Source: Trinickia sp. Y13 (GTDB taxonomy: Bacteria; Pseudomonadota; Gammaproteobacteria; Burkholderiales; Burkholderiaceae). Taken from it: DNA of 64,000 nucleotides. Positions 17,959-25,544 of the stretch are shown one piece after another. The translations under genes and the position numbers were made by a program. The number at the start of each line of letters is the position of its first letter. Positions within the stretch are counted from its first letter, which is position 1. Location of the stretch: positions 62,001 to 126,000 of the forward strand of contig NZ_JAKWFK010000002.1 in assembly GCF_029522115.1 (NCBI RefSeq), in the 5' to 3' direction. Below the pieces are notes generated by a model. That model was given only the letters and a program-made list of their open reading frames with translations. It was not told the DNA's origin and ran no database searches.

Positions 17959-18597
17959 TCAAGCGCCGAGCGCCGCGCGCGAGCGCGCCTTCTTGTTCGA
18001 CGCCGCGATCGAGCCGCCCGCGATCGGCTTGCCATCGTTCACCGCCGCAATCCAATCGTCCGTGCCGACGACCGCCCCAAAACGCGCGTGCATCACGACG
18101 GAGAACGTGCGGTGGATTTCTTCGGCGCTTGCGTAGCCCGCTTCGTTCTCGTACGACGGCGCCCCGGTCGCATCGCTGAGCACCTCGACCTTCATCCCCG
18201 CATGGGAAGCATGCAGCACGGTCGATATGTTGCAGTTCTGCGTCATGTAACCGACGACCGCGAGCGTATCGATCTCGCGTGCGGCGAGCCAATCGGCCAG
18301 GTCCGTGCCCGCGAACGAGCTCGGCAGGCCCTTTTCGATCAAATGGTCATAGGCGCGGCTAGCGACGACGGGATGCAACGCGGCGCCCTCGGAACCGCGC
18401 GCAAATAGCGGCGCGTCGGGCGGCGACAGATGTTGCACGACGATCACCGGCACATGTTGCGCATGCGCAGCGTCGATCGCGCGGCCGATGTTCGCCAGCG
18501 AAACGTGCACGGGCGGGTATTCGATCGGCAGGTCGCCGGTGACGTATTCGTTTTGAACGTCGATGACGATCAGTGCGCGGCGCGGGGACGTGGTCAT
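17959..18597 (-). CDS. cysteine hydrolase, isochorismatase-like family
   Basis: This 212-residue hydrolase of the isochorismatase/nicotinamidase superfamily has the catalytic triad visible as D13 (LIVIDVQNEY), K89 (IEKGLPSSF) and C122 (GYMTQNCNIST). The substrate is unknown; the family includes amidases acting on small amides as well as isochorismatase. The open frame extends to 18858, but the ATG at 18597 is preceded by AAAGGAG and begins the family domain. It diverges from a GlxA-type regulator. The C-terminal SNKKARSRAALGA tail is outside the domain. Confidence 0.88.
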   Translation of the reverse strand: MTTSPRRALIVIDVQNEYVTGDLPIEYPPVHVSLANIGRAIDAAHAQHVPVIVVQHLSPPDAPLFARGSEGAALHPVVASRAYDHLIEKGLPSSFAGTDLADWLAAREIDTLAVVGYMTQNCNISTVLHASHAGMKVEVLSDATGAPSYENEAGYASAEEIHRTFSVVMHARFGAVVGTDDWIAAVNDGKPIAGGSIAASNKKARSRAALGA

Positions 18598-18793
18598 GGC
18601 TCTACTCCTTTCGATGCTTGACTGTAGGGCGTCGCCTCGCAGTTCGAGGTAGCGGCGCGGCGACGGGATGAGCCTCATTGTTCCCCGATCGCATGGGCTG
18701 TCACAGTGGCCCCAAAGCCAGATATCGATAGAATCGGGCCAATATGCCTCACCCCCTCTTTTGATTTCGTTCGCCTTGCGCCCGGAGACCGCC

Positions 18794-19774
18794 TTGACGC
18801 TCGCTGCCCGCTTGCCCGATCGCCCGCCCGTCGTCGCCGTGGTCGCGTTCGACGGCATCAGCCCATTTCATCTGTCCGTGCCCTGTCTCGTCTTCGGCGA
18901 AGACTATGCCGGAGGCGGCGTGCCCCGCTTCGACCTGCGCGTCTGCGCCGCCGAGCCCTGCACGCTGCGCACGACGGCGGGCTTCACGATCGGCGCGCCG
19001 CACGGGCTCGATGCGATCGACGAGGCCGACATCGTCATCGTGCCGAGCTGGCGCGACGCACACCAAACACCGCACGACGCGCTCCTTGCCTCACTGCGCG
19101 CCGCGCACGCACGCGGCGCGCTGATGGTGGGTCTGTGCCTGGGCGCCTTCGTCCTCGCCGCGGCCGGCGTGCTCGACGGCAGGCCCGCGACGACGCATTG
19201 GGCTTGGGCCGAGACCTTCGCGCGCCGGTACCCGTCGATTCGCGTCGATGCAGCCGTGCTCTATGTCGATGACGGCGACGTGCTCACTTCGGCGGGGACC
19301 GCCGCCAGTCTCGATTGCTGCCTGCATCTGCTGCGCCGCCGCTGCGGGGCGGGAGCGGCCAATTATGTCGCGCGGCGCCTGGTCGTGCCGCCGCATCGCC
19401 AGGGCAATCAAGCGCAATTCGTCGAGCAACCCGTCGGCGTCGATGCGCGCGACGATCGCCTCTCGACCTTGCTCGAATGGGCGCAGCAGAACCTGGCCGA
19501 ATCGCATTCGCTCGATTCTCTTGCCGAGCGCGCATTGATGAGCCGCCGCACGTTCACGCGGCGCTTCAAGTTGGCGACGGGGACGACCGTGGGGGCATGG
19601 CTGCTCGCCGCACGGCTTGCTCGCGCGCAGCAATTGCTCGAGACCACCACCGACAGCATCGACGGCATCGCCGAGGCGGCTGGCTTCGGCTCGGCCGTCT
19701 CATTGCGCCAGCATTTCGCCGAGGCGTTCAAGACCTCGCCATCGAACTACCGGCGTGAATTCCGAGGGACATGA
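18794..19774 (+). CDS. GlxA-family transcriptional regulator (DJ-1/PfpI plus AraC HTH)
   Basis: An N-terminal DJ-1/PfpI-like domain (PVVAVVAFDGISPFH; nucleophile-elbow segment VGLCLGAFVLAAAG) is joined to a C-terminal AraC helix-turn-helix domain (ALMSRRTFTRRFKLATG, then GFGSAVSLRQHF). Such proteins activate small-molecule catabolic genes. The frame is open from ATG 18668, but that extension looks non-domain. TTG at 18794 has GGAG upstream and begins where family members do, giving 326 residues. It diverges from the cysteine hydrolase, which is a plausible target. Confidence 0.85.
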   Translation: MTLAARLPDRPPVVAVVAFDGISPFHLSVPCLVFGEDYAGGGVPRFDLRVCAAEPCTLRTTAGFTIGAPHGLDAIDEADIVIVPSWRDAHQTPHDALLASLRAAHARGALMVGLCLGAFVLAAAGVLDGRPATTHWAWAETFARRYPSIRVDAAVLYVDDGDVLTSAGTAASLDCCLHLLRRRCGAGAANYVARRLVVPPHRQGNQAQFVEQPVGVDARDDRLSTLLEWAQQNLAESHSLDSLAERALMSRRTFTRRFKLATGTTVGAWLLAARLARAQQLLETTTDSIDGIAEAAGFGSAVSLRQHFAEAFKTSPSNYRREFRGT

Positions 19775-19804
19775 CTTGCTGGGCCCGGACACGGACTTGC
19801 CGGT

Positions 19805-20611
19805 TCAGGTGAACCAGTGCGATGCGTAGAGCAACACGGCGACGAGCACGACCGCCACCGCCCAGGCCCAGGCCGGCATCGCCTGAGGCGGCGACGCGCG
19901 ATGCAGCCCGTGAGCGTCGCGCAGCGACGCCAGCGTGCCGGCCGCTCTGCCGCCGAGCGCCGCCGCCGCATCGTTTTCCCAGGACTTGCGTCCATGACGC
20001 GCGAGGCTGATCGGCCGGAGAAACACATGCTGACGCCGCGCACCGCCCGCGGCACGGTTCGCACGTCTGCCATGTTTGGCTTCGACCACTGCGCAGAATT
20101 CGGCGAAGAAATCGTCGGCGAGATCGTGAAGCGCGTTTTCGATCTGCCGCGGCGGCAGCTCCGCGAGCGGCCCGGTCAGTGTCGCCCAAACGGAATAGTC
20201 GATGCGCGTTTCATTCGCCTCCCCAGCCTGCTCACCAGTCGGCTCGCCGGCCTGCGCGCCCCCTCCTTCGACGGTCCCGCCATCGGAAAGCGTCACATCG
20301 ATCTGCCCGCGCAGCGACCCCACGCCCGCCGCGCACGCCTTGAAGTTCAACGTGCGATGCAGCGAATCGTCAGCGCGCGAGTCTTGCCCCCCGGCCTGGC
20401 GTGCGTCGGAGCTGGCAAGATGCGCGCGCACCTCGTAGCGCGCACGCAGCGGGCCGAGCGGCACCGTGAGCGTCAGCGCGTACTCGCCGCTCGGCAACCG
20501 GCTAAAGGTCTCGCAATTTTCGACGCTTGCGCGCAACAACGCGATGTCCTGCAAAGCCTCGCGGACCGCTGACGGGGCGAGCGGGACACGCAGCGCGTCG
20601 GTCAATTCCAT
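19805..20611 (-). CDS. CoxG-like SRPBCC protein with C-terminal membrane anchor
   Basis: This 268-residue protein has an N-terminal SRPBCC/CoxG domain (MELTDALRVPLAPSAVREAL; later LADDFFAEFCAVVE), a linker, and a single C-terminal membrane helix (AWAWAVAVVLVAVLLYASHW). CoxG proteins recruit CO dehydrogenase-type molybdoenzymes to the membrane, but no such enzyme is encoded nearby. The frame is open upstream to 20743; the ATG at 20611 starts the domain. A glutamate/glycine-rich insert interrupts the middle of the domain. The partner is unknown. Confidence 0.8.
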   Translation of the reverse strand: MELTDALRVPLAPSAVREALQDIALLRASVENCETFSRLPSGEYALTLTVPLGPLRARYEVRAHLASSDARQAGGQDSRADDSLHRTLNFKACAAGVGSLRGQIDVTLSDGGTVEGGGAQAGEPTGEQAGEANETRIDYSVWATLTGPLAELPPRQIENALHDLADDFFAEFCAVVEAKHGRRANRAAGGARRQHVFLRPISLARHGRKSWENDAAAALGGRAAGTLASLRDAHGLHRASPPQAMPAWAWAVAVVLVAVLLYASHWFT

Positions 20612-20639
20612 GGCGGTTCCTCGATGGCCCTTGCGGCGG

Positions 20640-21005
20640 CTAGGAAGTCTGGTCGATGCGATCGACGCGCGACGAATAGAACGCGAGACAATCCTTGATT
20701 GCTTCGGCGCCTGGCAACGGAGATTCGTAGCTCCAGGCGGCATCGATGACCGGACCGTCCTCTTCGGTCAGCAAATGAAAGTACGAAGCATCGCCCTTGT
20801 ACGGACAGTGCGACTTGCTTTGCGACCGTTGCAGGCGCGTCATGTTGATGTCTTCGCGCGGAAAATAGAAAACGTCGGGCAAGCCCGTTTCCTTCACCGT
20901 CAACCCGCGCCGCGTGTCGGCAATGGTGATGCCGCCATGGATGACGCGCAAACGATGGCGGTTCGGCTCGATTTCAACTCGGTGTGAGGCATCGGCATTC
21001 GTCAT
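20640..21005 (-). CDS. DUF427 domain protein
   Basis: This 121-residue protein of the DUF427 family has the typical segments VFYFPREDINM, SHCPYKGDASYF and AAWSYESPLP. The biochemical role is unknown. It is probably cytoplasmic, with no signal or membrane segment. The frame extends to 21065; the ATG at 21005 (MTNADASHRVE) starts the family region. It lies 28 bases upstream of the CoxG-like gene on the same strand, so the two may be co-transcribed. Confidence 0.85.
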   Translation of the reverse strand: MTNADASHRVEIEPNRHRLRVIHGGITIADTRRGLTVKETGLPDVFYFPREDINMTRLQRSQSKSHCPYKGDASYFHLLTEEDGPVIDAAWSYESPLPGAEAIKDCLAFYSSRVDRIDQTS

Positions 21006-21053
21006 GGCAGTTCCCCCCGCAAGGCGTATGCCGGGTGCCCGTGTGCGATGCAC

Positions 21054-21082
21054 AAAAAAAGCCACGAGCGGGCGCCCGTGGC
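21054..21082 (-). terminator. rho-independent terminator
   Basis: Read on the minus strand, a hairpin GCCACG/CGTGGC (21082-21077 with 21066-21061) is followed by seven T residues (complement of 21060-21054). It lies about 45 bases downstream of the small secreted-protein gene and should end its transcript. Confidence 0.82.
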
Positions 21083-21127
21083 TTCATTATCTGCGAAAGT
21101 GGGGCCGCGTGGCGACCAGACTGTGCG

Positions 21128-21619
21128 CTACTGGATGTTCCAATGAAAATCGGCGCGCGCGCCCGGCCCCTTGGAGACGTGAACCTGGCGAGTTTGGTCC
21201 TCGTCCTTGTACCGCGCGTGGACGGTATAGGTGCCGGGGGGCAGCTTCACCAGCATGTAAGGACCGTTCGAATCGGCTTTGAGAACCTCGGAGTCGTGCG
21301 GGCCAACGATGCGCACATGAACGTCGGCGAGGTAGTCGGCGCCCGGGCCCGTGAAGCGCATGGCGAGCGGCCATTGGTGCTGAGCGCGCTTGAGCGCCGC
21401 CGATTCGTCGCTCCCCACGCCGCCCGACACATAGGCGATGTCGCCCTGGTGCTCGATTTGCGGCATGCCGCTGCCGTTCTCGTTGCCGGCGCTCGTCATA
21501 TCGGTGGTCGTGCCGCCGACCGCGCCGGAACTCTGCGCAAATGCTCCGGCCGTCGCGCCGAGCGAGAGCGCGGCAAAAGCCGCGGCGAGGACGGTTTTCT
21601 TGTTCATTTGCGTTTTCAT
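21128..21619 (-). CDS. small secreted protein with carboxypeptidase-regulatory-like fold
   Basis: This 163-residue protein has a clear Sec signal peptide (KKTVLAAAFAALSLGATAGAFA). The C-terminal beta domain contains VKLPPGTYTVHARYKDE, typical of carboxypeptidase regulatory-like (transthyretin-type) domains found in exported proteins. No catalytic motif is seen. The start could be 21619 or the second ATG at 21607. It is followed by a strong terminator and appears monocistronic. Function unknown, probably periplasmic. Confidence 0.75.
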   Translation of the reverse strand: MKTQMNKKTVLAAAFAALSLGATAGAFAQSSGAVGGTTTDMTSAGNENGSGMPQIEHQGDIAYVSGGVGSDESAALKRAQHQWPLAMRFTGPGADYLADVHVRIVGPHDSEVLKADSNGPYMLVKLPPGTYTVHARYKDEDQTRQVHVSKGPGARADFHWNIQ

Positions 21620-21751
21620 AGCATCGCTCCTTTTAGATCGTGCGCGCGTCGTCGATACGTATGCTTAAACGACGACCACAGCGCTCAAAGGAACAGGCGA
21701 GCAAGGCCCGTTCCCGCGCGCCATCCGGCTCGGGGACGGCGCGCGCCAGGT

Positions 21752-23248
21752 TCAGCCCAGATCGACGGGTACGAAGATCTGTGCGTTGTCGCGTTGAATC
21801 AGCAGCGCGACGCTGTTGCCGGCCTTGGCGATGACGTCCCGCAACTGTTCCACCGAGGTGACCGGGCGGCCGTTGACCGCGAGAATCACGTCGCCGGGCT
21901 GAATGCCCGCGCTGGCCGCCGGACCGCTCGATTGCTGCACGAGCAACCCGTGCGAGAGCGACGTGCCGCTGCGCTCTTGTGGCGTGAGCGCGCGCACGGC
22001 GACGCCTAGGCGGCCCTGTTCGGTGGCCTTCGCCCCGCTATCGGCAACTTTCGTGTCGGTCAGCGAACCGAGCGTCACCGTCAACTGCTTTTTGCTCTTG
22101 TCGCGCCAGACATCGAGTGTGGCCTTGGTGCCGGGCTTCATGCTGGCGATCTGCGAGGGCAGATCGGTCGAGTCGTTCACGGGCGAACCGTTCACGGCCA
22201 GGATCACGTCGCCGGCCTGCAAGCCCGCCTTGGCGGCAGGACCGCCCGGATCGACCGAGCTGACGAGCGCACCGACGGGTTTTTGCAGCCCGAACGAATC
22301 GGCCAGCGTCTGATTCACGCCCTGCACCGCGACGCCGAGCCTGCCGCGGCTGACGTGGCCGGTTTTGACGAGCTCGTCCTTGACATGCATCGCTTCATCG
22401 ATCGGAATCGCGAACGAGAGCCCTTGGAAACCGCCCGTCTGCGAGTAGATCATCGAATTGATCCCGATTACCTGTCCTTGCAGATTGAACAGCGGGCCGC
22501 CCGAGTTGCCGGGATTGACCGGCACGTCCGTTTGGATGAAAGGCGTGTAGTTCTCGTTGGGCAACGAGCGCGCCTTCGCGCTGATGATGCCCGAGGTGAC
22601 CGTGTTGTCGAAACCGTACGGCGAGCCGATCGCGACTACCCATTGGCCGACCTTGCTCTGGTTCGGGTCGCCGATCTTCACCGTGGGCAGATTCGTCGCG
22701 CTGATCTTGAGGACCGCCACGTCCGACTGCTTGTCGGTGCCCACCACCTTCGCGCGGAACTCGCGCTTGTCCGTCAGCTTGACCGTGACGACGTTCGCGC
22801 CATCGACCACGTGCGCGTTCGTCAAGATGTAGCCGTCGTTGCTGATGATGAAGCCCGAACCGAGGCTCGCGCTCGGCGTGTCGTCTTGGCCGCCGCCATC
22901 ATCGCCGCCGCCACCGTTAAAGCCGGGGAATTGGCCGTAGAACCGCTTGAAGAATTGGTAGAACGGATCGTTCGGGTCGACCGGCAACTGCTGCATCGAG
23001 CGGCGCGCCGTGTGCTTCACGACATGCTTCGCGCTGATATTGACGACGGCCGGCCCGTACGTTTCCACGAGCCCGGAAAAGTCGGGGATGCCCGTTTTGG
23101 CGGCCGCCTCGGCCGGCATCATCGCGGCGGCTTGCGCAGCCGTGATGATTTGCGGATCGGCGTGACGCGTGCCAGCCACGTAGCCGGCCGAGAGCGCGGC
23201 GGCGACGGCGATCGCCACGGCGCCGCGAGAGAGCGTTCTTGCGTTCAT
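21752..23248 (-). CDS. Do-like periplasmic serine protease (DegP/MucD type)
   Basis: This 498-residue HtrA-family protease/chaperone acts on misfolded envelope proteins. It has an N-terminal signal/anchor (residues about 8-25), a trypsin-like domain with H146 (LTNAHVVDG), D176 (KQSDVAVLK) and S249 (PGNSGGPLF), and two PDZ domains (about 285-375 and 400-490). A Gly/Asp-rich loop precedes the protease core. The frame extends to 23362, but GGAGG just upstream of the ATG at 23248 decides the start. It lies downstream of a response regulator/sensor kinase pair on the same strand, which suggests envelope-stress control. Confidence 0.93.
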   Translation of the reverse strand: MNARTLSRGAVAIAVAAALSAGYVAGTRHADPQIITAAQAAAMMPAEAAAKTGIPDFSGLVETYGPAVVNISAKHVVKHTARRSMQQLPVDPNDPFYQFFKRFYGQFPGFNGGGGDDGGGQDDTPSASLGSGFIISNDGYILTNAHVVDGANVVTVKLTDKREFRAKVVGTDKQSDVAVLKISATNLPTVKIGDPNQSKVGQWVVAIGSPYGFDNTVTSGIISAKARSLPNENYTPFIQTDVPVNPGNSGGPLFNLQGQVIGINSMIYSQTGGFQGLSFAIPIDEAMHVKDELVKTGHVSRGRLGVAVQGVNQTLADSFGLQKPVGALVSSVDPGGPAAKAGLQAGDVILAVNGSPVNDSTDLPSQIASMKPGTKATLDVWRDKSKKQLTVTLGSLTDTKVADSGAKATEQGRLGVAVRALTPQERSGTSLSHGLLVQQSSGPAASAGIQPGDVILAVNGRPVTSVEQLRDVIAKAGNSVALLIQRDNAQIFVPVDLG

Positions 23249-23367
23249 AGGAAAAGGCCTCCTTGCTTGATGTGAGGCAGAGTAAAAGCGCTGGCTTAAA
23301 GGAGACTTAACCGTGAAAGGGTCCGATTGCCGGGCCGAAACGAGGCAGGTGAGCCGCCGCATCGCCC

Positions 23368-23397
23368 GCCTGCCTGCGGGCGACGCCGCAGGCAGGC
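23368..23397. repeat. strong inverted repeat between kinase and protease genes
   Basis: An 11-base perfect stem, GCCTGCCTGCG (23368-23378) with CGCAGGCAGGC (23387-23397), encloses an 8-base loop. There is no T-run, so it is not a standard terminator. It sits between the kinase stop and the protease start, where it could attenuate read-through or protect an mRNA end. Confidence 0.6.
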
Positions 23398-23415
23398 GCC
23401 GCGCCGTTTTGCGCC

Positions 23416-24720
23416 TCAGGAAAACTTCACCGTGACGAGCAGGCCGCCGAGCGGCGCATCGCCGAGTTCAATCGCGGCGCCATGCTGGTTGGCGACGCGC
23501 TTGACGATCGCAAGTCCGAGCCCGCTGCCCGACACGTCGGTGCGCGCTCGCGCCGACGCATCCCGATAAAAGCGGTCGAATACGCGGTCGCGCTCATCGG
23601 CCGGAATGCCCGGCCCGCTGTCGGCGATCTGCACGCAAGCGCCGCTGCCGTCGGCCTGCGCGGAAAGCGTCACGTCGATCCGGCCGCCGGCCGGCGTGTA
23701 TTTGACGGCATTGTCGAGCAGATTGCCGAACATGACACGCAGCGAATCGGCATCGGCCGACACGGTGGCCGATTGCGCTTGCTCGAAGCCGAGATCGATG
23801 CCGCGGCGCTCGGCGATGGGCGCGTGCGCGGCGACGCAATCGGCGAGCAGCGCGCGCAAATCGACGGCTTCCTTGACGGCGTTCGCATCGGGCTCCGCCC
23901 GCGCCAAGGCGAGCAGTTGCTCGGCCAGGCGCGTCGCGCGCGTGATGCCCGCCTGCAAATCGGCCAGCGCCTCTTTGCGCGCATCGGCGTCTTGCGCGCG
24001 CGCGACCAGTTGCGATTGAATTTGCACGGCGGCGAGCGGGGTGCGCAGCTCGTGCGCGGCGTCGGCGACGAACGCGCGCTGCGTGTCCAGCGCCGACGAC
24101 AAGCGCGCGAGCAACCCGTTCAGCGCGCGCACGAGCGGACGCACTTCGAGCGGCAGCCGCGCATCGGGCAGCGGGTCGAGCGCCTCGGGCCGCCGCGCGT
24201 CGAGCGCGCGCGTGACGCGCGCGAGCGGCGCGAGCCCGCGTCCGACGACGCCCCAAACGGCCGCGCCGAGAAACGGCAACAAGACGATCAACGGCCACAA
24301 TGTGCGCAAGGCGACGTTGGCCGCGAGACGATTGCGCACGGACAACGGCTGCGCGAGTTGCACGACGTTGTCGCCCACGATGGCGCCGTATACGCGCCAA
24401 TCGCCTCGGTCCGTGCGTTCGGTCGAAAACCCGAGCTCGGCGCGCGGGGCCAGCGGCGCGCGCGGATGCGAGTAGTACATCAGCGCGCCCGTGCGGCTCC
24501 AGATCTGAATGACGATGCCTTCGTCGGCGTCGTTGTGCGCGCCGAAAATCTGCGCGAACGGCTCGGACGGCAACGCAGCGGCGATTTCCTGCAGCTGGTA
24601 ATCGAACAGCTCGTTGGCCTCGGCCAAGGCCTGCCGGTAAATGAGCCAGCCGGCCAGTCCCACGCCGGCCAGCACGATTCCGAGCAGCCAAAACAGCAAT
24701 TGACGGCGAATGGATTGCAT
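23416..24720 (-). CDS. sensor histidine kinase (QseC/PmrB-like)
   Basis: This 434-residue inner-membrane kinase has two membrane helices (about 9-29 and 145-165) around a periplasmic sensor region of some 115 residues, then a HAMP-like linker. The phosphorylation box FVADAAHELRTPLA and the ATPase motifs NLLDNAVKYTPAGG, DSGPGIP and GSGLGLAIV follow. The start ATG at 24720 is chosen because the first hydrophobic helix begins just after it; the upstream open frame is a shadow of the regulator gene. It is paired with the regulator 59 bases upstream. Confidence 0.93.
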   Translation of the reverse strand: MQSIRRQLLFWLLGIVLAGVGLAGWLIYRQALAEANELFDYQLQEIAAALPSEPFAQIFGAHNDADEGIVIQIWSRTGALMYYSHPRAPLAPRAELGFSTERTDRGDWRVYGAIVGDNVVQLAQPLSVRNRLAANVALRTLWPLIVLLPFLGAAVWGVVGRGLAPLARVTRALDARRPEALDPLPDARLPLEVRPLVRALNGLLARLSSALDTQRAFVADAAHELRTPLAAVQIQSQLVARAQDADARKEALADLQAGITRATRLAEQLLALARAEPDANAVKEAVDLRALLADCVAAHAPIAERRGIDLGFEQAQSATVSADADSLRVMFGNLLDNAVKYTPAGGRIDVTLSAQADGSGACVQIADSGPGIPADERDRVFDRFYRDASARARTDVSGSGLGLAIVKRVANQHGAAIELGDAPLGGLLVTVKFS

Positions 24721-24779
24721 CGAGACGTCGGTTCCTCGGTTTGCGTTGCAGTGCGTCGCGTCGGGTCGCGCCGGTCGCC

Positions 24780-25439
24780 CTAATCTTTCGCGATCATGTA
24801 GCCAAGGCCGCGTACGTTGCGGATCAGATCGGCGCCGAGCTTCTTGCGCAGCGCGTGAATGTACACCTCGACGGTGTTGCTGCCGATCTCCTCGCCCCAG
24901 CCGTACATCTTCTCTTCGAGCTGGGTCTTGGAGAGCACCGCGCCGGGCCGGGCCAGCAGCGCTTCGAGCAACGCGAACTCGCGCGCCGAGAGCGCGACCG
25001 GCGCGCCGTCCAACGTCACTTGGTGCGCGGACGAATCGAGCGTCAGCGGGCCGTGCCGGATCACCGACTCGCACCGGCCGGCTTGTCGTCGAATGAGCGC
25101 GCGCATGCGCGCGCCGAGCTCGTCGAGGTCGAACGGTTTGACCAGATAGTCGTCGGCGCCGGCGTCGAGCCCCTTCACGCGATCGGCCACGGCGTCGCGC
25201 GCCGTCACGATCAACACCGGCAGCGCATTGCCGCGCGCGCGCAATGCGCGCAACACGTCGAGCCCGTCGCGCTTGGGCAGGCCCAAGTCGAGCAGGACGA
25301 GATCGTAGGTTTCGGCGCCCGCCGCGGTCAGCGCAGCCTCGCCGTCTTGCACCCAATCGACCGCGAAGCCTTCGCCGCGCAACGCCTTGCGCACGCCTTC
25401 GGCAATCATCCGGTCGTCTTCGACTAGCAATATTCGCAT
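24780..25439 (-). CDS. OmpR-family response regulator (QseB/PmrA-like)
   Basis: This 219-residue regulator has a receiver domain with the acidic pocket at EDD (residues 7-9), the phospho-acceptor in LVLLDLGLPKRDG and lysine in YLVKPFD. The C-terminal winged helix contains NTVEVYIHALRKK and VRGLGYMI. It begins MRILLVEDD at 25439, since the upstream open frame has no domain. It is first in a minus-strand run with the kinase and the DegP-like protease, and diverges from dacB across about 105 bases. Confidence 0.94.
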   Translation of the reverse strand: MRILLVEDDRMIAEGVRKALRGEGFAVDWVQDGEAALTAAGAETYDLVLLDLGLPKRDGLDVLRALRARGNALPVLIVTARDAVADRVKGLDAGADDYLVKPFDLDELGARMRALIRRQAGRCESVIRHGPLTLDSSAHQVTLDGAPVALSAREFALLEALLARPGAVLSKTQLEEKMYGWGEEIGSNTVEVYIHALRKKLGADLIRNVRGLGYMIAKD

Positions 25440-25544
25440 CGCCTCACACTCAGTCTCGGCACTTCGGAGTTGACCCACATACGCGCATTCTAGCGGGTCC
25501 GATCCGGAAACTTCCCGTGCTGTTCTCGCCGCGAGCGCCCTACA

